DNA of 12,334 bases from Clostridiales bacterium (GTDB lineage: Bacteria > Bacillota > Clostridia > Peptostreptococcales > T1SED10-28), in assembly GCA_007134725.1 (NCBI GenBank), contig SLKF01000088.1, forward strand, positions 1-12,334. Reading direction: 5' to 3'. The translations under genes were made by a program, and so were the position numbers. Shown here piece by piece: positions 7,783-12,334 of the stretch. The first letter of the stretch is position 1. Every line of letters starts with the position of its first letter. Below the pieces are notes generated by a model, which did not search any database, had not been told where the DNA came from, and was given only the letters and a program-made list of their open reading frames with translations.

Positions 7783-8013
7783 ATGACAGAACCTAAAAAG
7801 CCTAATAATGAACAAGATGATAACAAAACCTTAGTAAGATGCAAAATAAAAGATGATAAAGAAATAACCAGGGAAGAATGTGAGTATTTAAATCAAAAAG
7901 CTAAGGCCAAAGAAAAAGGTCAGGGAAAAAAAGCGGAAGAGTTCATGGCCAAAGACGTTGCTAAGAAAATATGTCAAGATTGCGATTCCTTAGCTCCTTT
8001 TGACAAAGTATAA
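7783..8013 (+). CDS. Small charged four-cysteine protein, function unknown
   Basis: A 76-residue protein that I do not recognise. It is the only plus-strand gene here. Support for a real gene: AAAGGAG 7 nt before the ATG, a candidate promoter upstream, and a strong hairpin terminator 25 bp after the stop. The product is highly hydrophilic and lysine-rich, with no signal peptide or membrane segment. It has four cysteines, Cys20 and Cys33 flanking a segment with TREEC, then Cys64 and Cys67 as CQDC near the C-terminus, separated by a lysine/glutamate-rich probable helix (about 37-62). Paired cysteines of this type could bind zinc or an iron-sulfur cluster, but two of the four are far apart and this is a guess. 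It is divergent from cobO and convergent with kamE, so position gives no firm functional link. Confidence 0.75.
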   Translation: MTEPKKPNNEQDDNKTLVRCKIKDDKEITREECEYLNQKAKAKEKGQGKKAEEFMAKDVAKKICQDCDSLAPFDKV

Positions 8014-8038
8014 TAGAAAATCAGGATTATTCCTCCCT

Positions 8039-8077
8039 AAAAAAGCGTGCTCCGATTTATTCGGTCACGCTTTTTTT
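8039..8077. terminator. Bidirectional terminator between the small ORF and kamE
   Basis: A run of six A, then GCGTG, an inner CCGA, loop TTTAT, TCGG, CACGC and seven T. The outer arms (8039-8049 and 8066-8076) and inner 4-bp stem (8052-8055 with 8061-8064) form a strong hairpin. A-tract and T-tract on opposite sides allow termination in both directions, which fits the convergent genes ending at 8013 and 8088. Confidence 0.92.
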
Positions 8078-8087
8078 AATGGTATGG

Positions 8088-8843
8088 TTAAACCAGTTTT
8101 CTTTTAACCATTTCATCGACCACAAAGGAAGCCACGTCTTCTGCGTAGGATCCGGTTCCAAATCCCGCATCATAACCCAGCTCTTTGGCCAGTTCATGAT
8201 TGATTCGCGGTCCGCCGCAAACCACAACCATTTTCTCCCTAAGACCCTCCGCCTCCAGGAGTTCGATCAGTTCCGTCAAGTTGGGGATATGCACATCTTT
8301 TTGGGTAACCACCTGGGATACCAGAATGCCATCCGCCTTCAGCTCGATGGCCTTGGCCACCAACTCTTCATTGGGTACCTGAGATCCCATATTAACCGCT
8401 TCGATTCCCTTATACCGTTCCAGTCCGTAATGGCCGTCGAAACCCTTCATGTTCATAATCGCATCAATTCCCACGGTATGGGCATCGGAACCGGTGCAGG
8501 CTCCGATAATGGTGATGTCCCGTTTGATTTTTTCTTCGATAAAGGTTTCCACTTCTTTTTTTGACATGGTCTCCACGTCCACCTTGGGTACTTCGATGGT
8601 GGTGTAATCAATGGATGCTGCACATCGCCCATAAACAATGAAAAAAGAAAAACCGGGACCCATGTTCTTCATGCTGACCACACTGGGGTCCTCTAACCCC
8701 ATTTTTATGGCAAGACGCCGGGCGGCTTCTTTTGCCTCTTCGTCCGCCGACACCGGCAGGGTAAAACTCATTTGGACCATGCCGTCATTCAAGGTATCTC
8801 CATAGGGCTTAATATTTGTTAAATCCACTTTTTCCAGACCCAT
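8088..8843 (-). CDS. kamE: Lysine 5,6-aminomutase, beta (cobalamin-binding) subunit KamE
   Basis: Small subunit of the adenosylcobalamin/PLP radical enzyme that moves the terminal amino group of D-lysine or L-beta-lysine from carbon 6 to carbon 5 in anaerobic lysine fermentation. At 251 residues it has the family length. An N-terminal dimerisation part (to about 105) precedes a Rossmann B12 domain. The cobalt-ligating His122 is in SDAHTVGIDAI, and further B12-loop segments are SQVVTQKDVH (about 176-185) and VVCGGPRI (about 207-214). Lys133, in NMKGFDG, lies 11 residues after the histidine, the same spacing as His133 and PLP-lysine Lys144 in the studied enzyme, so it is the predicted Schiff-base lysine. 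A GTG at 8852 is in frame but lies on the Shine-Dalgarno; the ATG at 8843 has GGGAGG 8 nt upstream, inside the end of kamD, and starts 1 nt after the kamD stop. Confidence 0.96.
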   Translation of the reverse strand: MGLEKVDLTNIKPYGDTLNDGMVQMSFTLPVSADEEAKEAARRLAIKMGLEDPSVVSMKNMGPGFSFFIVYGRCAASIDYTTIEVPKVDVETMSKKEVETFIEEKIKRDITIIGACTGSDAHTVGIDAIMNMKGFDGHYGLERYKGIEAVNMGSQVPNEELVAKAIELKADGILVSQVVTQKDVHIPNLTELIELLEAEGLREKMVVVCGGPRINHELAKELGYDAGFGTGSYAEDVASFVVDEMVKRKLV

Positions 8844-8844
8844 C

Positions 8845-10401
8845 TTACGCACCTCCCTGCAACATTAAATCCACGAAGGGATTATAATAACCCGCATCTT
8901 TTTTCGTAACGCCATCCAAGCCTTTGCCTCCGGTTCGCATTCGTTTAACCCCGCCGAATTTGCCTTCTTCAATGGTTTTAAAGAGCCCGTTCCGCTGAAT
9001 TTCATTTAACAGATCATGGGCATTACTGAGTACATCCTTGGCCCGACTCTGAATAATTCCGTCTTCTTTATAAGAAATTTCAGAGCCCAAATCCCGACAG
9101 TTATTGAAGACATACTTGGCATTTTCGATGGCCAGCGCCCGGTCTTGAATATGGGGAGTGTGAATGGCTTCGGTCATCATTCCCAGTAACTGTACCCCTT
9201 GATTGGTCCATATGGAAATCATATTGAACATGGCATCCTGAATATGGCCTTTAAAAATGTCTCCTGTCTTGAATTTCGTGGGAGGCATGTATTTAAGCGG
9301 CGCCTTCGGAAAGATCTCTCTTGCCATTTGGGCTTGGGCAAGTTCCAGTAAAAATCCATTTTCCAAATCGGGACGCATTTCAAAAGCGTGGCCCAATCCC
9401 ATTTGCTCTTCCGGCAGACCGGCTTTTTTGGCAAACTGCTCATTAATAAATTGAGAGGCCAATACCGTATGGGCTTCCTCCACGGCGTCTGCTGTGGTTA
9501 GGTAGTTATCCTCTCCCGTATTGATCATGATCCCTGCAAATCCGTTGATAATTCTGGAAAAATACTGATCCACCAAGGTTCGCTGCATATTGATATCCCG
9601 AAACAAAATACCGTACAGGGCGTCATTGAGCATCACATCCAAGCGCTCTAAGGCTCCCATGGCTGCAATTTCCGGCATACAAAGCCCTGAACAGTAGTTG
9701 CATAGATGAATGTATTTGCCCACTTCGGCCCCTACCTCATCCAAGGCCACCCGCATAATCCGAAAGTTTTCCTGGGTTGCGTAGGTTCCGCCAAACCCTT
9801 CGGTAGTCGGACCGTAGGGCACATAATCCAATAAACTTTGGGCGGTACTTCTTATGACCGCAATAATGTCTGCTCCCTGTCTTGCAGCGGACTTGGCTTG
9901 CATGGCATCCTCATAAATATTTCCCGTGGCCACAATAACATAGAGATAGGGTTTTGCTCCATCTCCGATGTTTTTCATATCATGGTCTCTTCGTTCCCGG
10001 TTTTTTGTGATTTTCCCAACGGTCTCCACCGCCACTGCATCGATTGCTCCTTGAATATCTTTTTCATCATTGATGGCAATTTTCGTAAGATCCAGCTCCC
10101 CTCGGGAGATGGCTTCCGCTATTTCCTGGGGACTTTTTTTCAGACCCGCCATGGCATTTCCAATCCAAAATGCGGCGCCTTTTCCCAGTCCTCCACCCTG
10201 CTTGATGTTTTCCACCACCACATTGGGCAGGGGCGTATCCATTTCATCCACTCCATCGATGCCCAGTAGTCTTGCAACCGTTCTTTCTACCGTAACCGTG
10301 GTATGTTCGTCAATAAAATACTGTACGTCATCGGCAATGGTTTTTGCCGCCTGCCGTGCCTCTTGAATCATTGTTTGATCCAAATTCAATTTGCTCTCCA
10401 T
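8845..10401 (-). CDS. kamD: Lysine 5,6-aminomutase, alpha subunit KamD
   Basis: Large subunit of lysine 5,6-aminomutase, forming the barrel that holds substrate, PLP and the deoxyadenosyl group and pairs with KamE in a heterodimeric or larger complex in the cytoplasm. The 518-residue length agrees with known KamD proteins, and the sequence matches the family over its whole length, from MESKLNLDQ through GGGLGKGAAFWIGNAM, the YLYVIVATGNIYEDA strand, HLCNYCSGLCMPEIAAMGA and the C-terminal GGVKRMRTGGKGLDG. Two start codons are adjacent: ATG at 10404 overlaps the kamC stop as ATGA, 4 nt from AAGGAGG; ATG at 10401 has 7-nt spacing and is preferred. The overlap with kamC and the 1-nt gap to kamE indicate tight translational coupling, as expected for subunits needed in equal amounts. 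It is distinct from the shorter OraS/longer OraE arrangement of ornithine 4,5-aminomutase. Confidence 0.96.
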   Translation of the reverse strand: MESKLNLDQTMIQEARQAAKTIADDVQYFIDEHTTVTVERTVARLLGIDGVDEMDTPLPNVVVENIKQGGGLGKGAAFWIGNAMAGLKKSPQEIAEAISRGELDLTKIAINDEKDIQGAIDAVAVETVGKITKNRERRDHDMKNIGDGAKPYLYVIVATGNIYEDAMQAKSAARQGADIIAVIRSTAQSLLDYVPYGPTTEGFGGTYATQENFRIMRVALDEVGAEVGKYIHLCNYCSGLCMPEIAAMGALERLDVMLNDALYGILFRDINMQRTLVDQYFSRIINGFAGIMINTGEDNYLTTADAVEEAHTVLASQFINEQFAKKAGLPEEQMGLGHAFEMRPDLENGFLLELAQAQMAREIFPKAPLKYMPPTKFKTGDIFKGHIQDAMFNMISIWTNQGVQLLGMMTEAIHTPHIQDRALAIENAKYVFNNCRDLGSEISYKEDGIIQSRAKDVLSNAHDLLNEIQRNGLFKTIEEGKFGGVKRMRTGGKGLDGVTKKDAGYYNPFVDLMLQGGA

Positions 10402-12077
10402 CATTCACCCTCCTTATTTTCTTTTCTTATAGATCCTTGATAATTCTCGCTTTCCAATACTTCTTCCGCTCTTTTTAAGATATCTTCTCTCAGCCCCATG
10501 AGCCTGGCAATCATAATCGCTTCTTTGGGAACTTCCTCCTGGGGTTCTCGCTCCTCCAGTCGATAATCCATGTACTTCTCCAGTACGCCCATGCCCTGCT
10601 CCGTATGTTCCAGTTCTTTTTTGAGTTTTTCCGCTTCCATATTCCGAAGGCCGATCACCTGCAAATGGCGAAGCCCTTTGATACTGCTCAACCCATCAAA
10701 ATGGGTGGTGACTACGGAGATTCCTTTCAAGGTTTTAAAGTATTCAATGACCCCACGGGAAATGGCGTATCCCTCCTTGGGATTCGTCCCCCGAGCCAGT
10801 TCATCGATTAAGACCAATCCATTCTCTTTTTTTTCATCGGTGATTTTTTTGAGATGATAAATTTCCCCGCCAAAGGTGGATAGTCCCATTTCCTGAGACT
10901 GTTCATCCCCCGATGAGAAGTAGATAAAGGATACGGGTCCGATAGTGGCTTCTGTTGCCGGAACATAAAGGCCCAGTTGTGCCATGGCTGTGATCAGGGC
11001 GATGAGTTTTAAGGTAATGGTTTTTCCACCCATATTGGCGCCGGTAATCAAGGTCACCCCATTTTCCAAGGTCACATCGATGGGGATAAAGGGTTTCCCC
11101 TCTTTTCGAAGCCGCTGCTCCACAAGACAGTGTCTTCCTTCTCGGATTTTGATGTAGGGATCCTTTACGATGCGGGGTTCGACCCCCTTAATCTCATCTC
11201 CCAGAAGAATTTTGCCGATGCTGAAGTCCAAGTCCCCTAAAATTTGAATGTTTTTTTGAATTTCATCATAAAAATCCCGTACCCGTTGGGATAATTTTAT
11301 GCGAATTTCGAACTCTTCTTCCTCTTCCCGAATTTTTAGACTTTGAATCTTTTCCCGAAGATCTTTCATTTCCTCTGTGGGACTTACTTTAAAAACATAA
11401 CTTTTGAAGGTTTCCGATAAAAAAAAGACTAAATTGCTCTTTTTCAGCAATGCAATCGCTTCTTTTTTTTCCTTGGGTACCAGTATTTCATTGTTTGGTT
11501 TCGGCTTCAAACCCGTAGTTTCATAGATTTCCTCTTGCAGTTTTTTATGGGATTCTATGATTTTCCCGTCAATTTTTCGTTTTTCTTCCCGGATATCCCC
11601 TAATTTCTCCGAATAACTGTCATAAATATAAAAGGTTTTTACCCGATTTTTATCCGGGTCCAGGGCTTTGATCAAAGGGGCTACGGAGGCAAATTCAAAT
11701 TTTTCCAGGGAAACCTCGGGATGCTGCATAAAAAAGTCCCGCAGCTCTTCCATAACCATGATTTGATTTTTGATCTCGAAAAACTCCACTTCATTGAGTA
11801 CTTCGTTTTTCATCACCCGTTGTAAGGAGCCTTTTATATCTTTTATTTCCGATAAATAGCCCTTTAAGTTCCAAAGAAGGTAATCACTGCTTTTTAAGCC
11901 TTTCCGGAACCTACCAAGTTCTTCGAAGGACCTTCGAAGCTCTTGTACTTGGGATGTGCCGTAAGGTACCGCTTTGGACTTTAGTTCCTTGCCATAGTCG
12001 GTTTGTGTCGGCACCCAGTCAAGAATTTCCCTTAAGCCGGTTTCCTGAAAGGTTTTTTTATCCATAAAGCTCATCAT
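10401..12077 (-). CDS. kamC: KamC, MutS-family ATPase associated with lysine 5,6-aminomutase (putative reactivase)
   Basis: MutS-superfamily ATPase found in kam operons and regarded as the ATPase of a reactivating factor that exchanges damaged cobalamin from the aminomutase; this role comes from family knowledge and position, not from the sequence. The protein has 558 residues. Its N-terminal half is helical and charged with coiled-coil character (about 150-285). The C-terminal MutS ATPase has Walker A GANMGGKT at 346-353, a signature region SSGDEQSQEMGLSTFGGEI near 388-406, Walker B VLIDELARG at 422-430 and TTHFD at 457-461. The mismatch-binding domain of MutS and the Smr domain of MutS2 are absent. 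Start choice: ATG at 12086 abuts the Shine-Dalgarno GGAAGGAG and cannot use it; ATG at 12077 has 9-nt spacing and is preferred, with 12074 and 12065 as alternatives. It overlaps the end of kamB and the start of kamD. Confidence 0.9.
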   Translation of the reverse strand: MMSFMDKKTFQETGLREILDWVPTQTDYGKELKSKAVPYGTSQVQELRRSFEELGRFRKGLKSSDYLLWNLKGYLSEIKDIKGSLQRVMKNEVLNEVEFFEIKNQIMVMEELRDFFMQHPEVSLEKFEFASVAPLIKALDPDKNRVKTFYIYDSYSEKLGDIREEKRKIDGKIIESHKKLQEEIYETTGLKPKPNNEILVPKEKKEAIALLKKSNLVFFLSETFKSYVFKVSPTEEMKDLREKIQSLKIREEEEEFEIRIKLSQRVRDFYDEIQKNIQILGDLDFSIGKILLGDEIKGVEPRIVKDPYIKIREGRHCLVEQRLRKEGKPFIPIDVTLENGVTLITGANMGGKTITLKLIALITAMAQLGLYVPATEATIGPVSFIYFSSGDEQSQEMGLSTFGGEIYHLKKITDEKKENGLVLIDELARGTNPKEGYAISRGVIEYFKTLKGISVVTTHFDGLSSIKGLRHLQVIGLRNMEAEKLKKELEHTEQGMGVLEKYMDYRLEEREPQEEVPKEAIMIARLMGLREDILKRAEEVLESENYQGSIRKENKEGE

Positions 12078-12334
12078 GAAAATCATCTCCTTCCAGCATT
12101 ACATCCATCACCGGCAGTCCCAGGGCATTTTTCATTTTCCGTAAGAATTCCAATGGGGGAAACTCATACCCTTTAGGAGCATAAGGATTGATGGAAACCG
12201 CCAGAACCTTTATGGGTTCCAGGGTTTGAATTTCAACGCCCCGTTTCTTAAAACGCATCCAATCTTCACGAGGAATAAAAATCTTGGTCCCGTCCTGAAC
12301 CACAAATTTCACTTCTTTATAATAGGGGGTCACC
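12058..12334 (-). CDS. kamB: KamB C-terminal part (gene continues beyond window)
   Basis: The last 91 residues of an open frame that runs off the right edge; the GTG at 12333 is probably an internal valine codon rather than a start. The visible part contains IFIPREDW, LAVSINPYAPKGYEF and the tail MLEGDDFHDELYG, with no membrane segment and no catalytic motif that I can identify. The assignment to KamB, the partner of KamC in the proposed lysine 5,6-aminomutase reactivating system, rests on gene order (kamB-kamC-kamD-kamE), on the overlap of its stop with the kamC start, and on a general resemblance to KamB C-termini. The Shine-Dalgarno of kamC lies within its final codons, so the two are translationally coupled. 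Confidence 0.72.
   Translation of the reverse strand, partial: VTPYYKEVKFVVQDGTKIFIPREDWMRFKKRGVEIQTLEPIKVLAVSINPYAPKGYEFPPLEFLRKMKNALGLPVMDVMLEGDDFHDELYG

Noticed and set aside
8844..8852. GTG start for kamE at 8852
   Set aside because: It overlaps the Shine-Dalgarno region itself; the ATG at 8843 is correctly spaced.
10401..12077. DNA mismatch repair MutS or MutS2
   Set aside because: No mismatch-recognition domain, no Smr domain, shorter than MutS2, and embedded in a lysine aminomutase operon.

Overview
The window looks like chromosomal DNA of an anaerobic, low-to-moderate GC Gram-positive bacterium of the class Clostridia. The evidence is strong AGGAGG-type ribosome binding sites, occasional TTG starts, AT-rich intergenic spacers, the tilS/ftsH neighbourhood typical of Firmicutes, and genes for coenzyme-B12-dependent lysine fermentation. 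A peptide- or amino-acid-fermenting relative of the Alkaliphilus/Natronincola group is plausible, but the genus is an inference. Every convincing gene except one small ORF is on the minus strand, so the region is best read from high to low coordinates.

Right part (12334 to about 8040): an operon running kamB (C-terminal end only, cut by the window edge), kamC, kamD, kamE. The genes overlap or nearly abut and each Shine-Dalgarno lies in the end of the previous gene. KamD and KamE are the two subunits of lysine 5,6-aminomutase, an adenosylcobalamin- and PLP-dependent radical enzyme. KamB and KamC (a MutS-family ATPase) are the proteins thought to reactivate it. The operon ends at a strong bidirectional hairpin terminator shared with a convergent small gene.

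Middle (about 8013 to 5755): a 76-codon plus-strand gene for a charged four-cysteine protein of unknown function, with its own promoter and terminator. Divergent from it is a two-gene minus-strand unit, the corrinoid adenosyltransferase cobO/btuR followed after 1 nt by an ATP-grasp ligase of unknown substrate. The adenosyltransferase makes the cofactor that KamDE needs, so the location is functionally sensible. The ATP-grasp gene ends inside a 9-copy, 11-bp tandem repeat, which continues into its 3' untranslated region ahead of an intrinsic terminator.

Left part (5602 to 1): a soluble PAS-histidine kinase, an M20-family amidohydrolase, tilS (tRNA-Ile lysidine synthetase) and ftsH (membrane AAA+ protease, C-terminus outside the window). 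The kinase, amidohydrolase and tilS are closely spaced and may be co-transcribed. ftsH has a good extended -10 promoter of its own. The hpt gene commonly found between tilS and ftsH is absent here.

The annotation is mostly of known families. The points most worth a second look are the 11-bp tandem repeat, the four-cysteine small protein, the coupled CobO/ATP-grasp pair, and the MutS-type ATPase serving a B12 enzyme rather than DNA repair.
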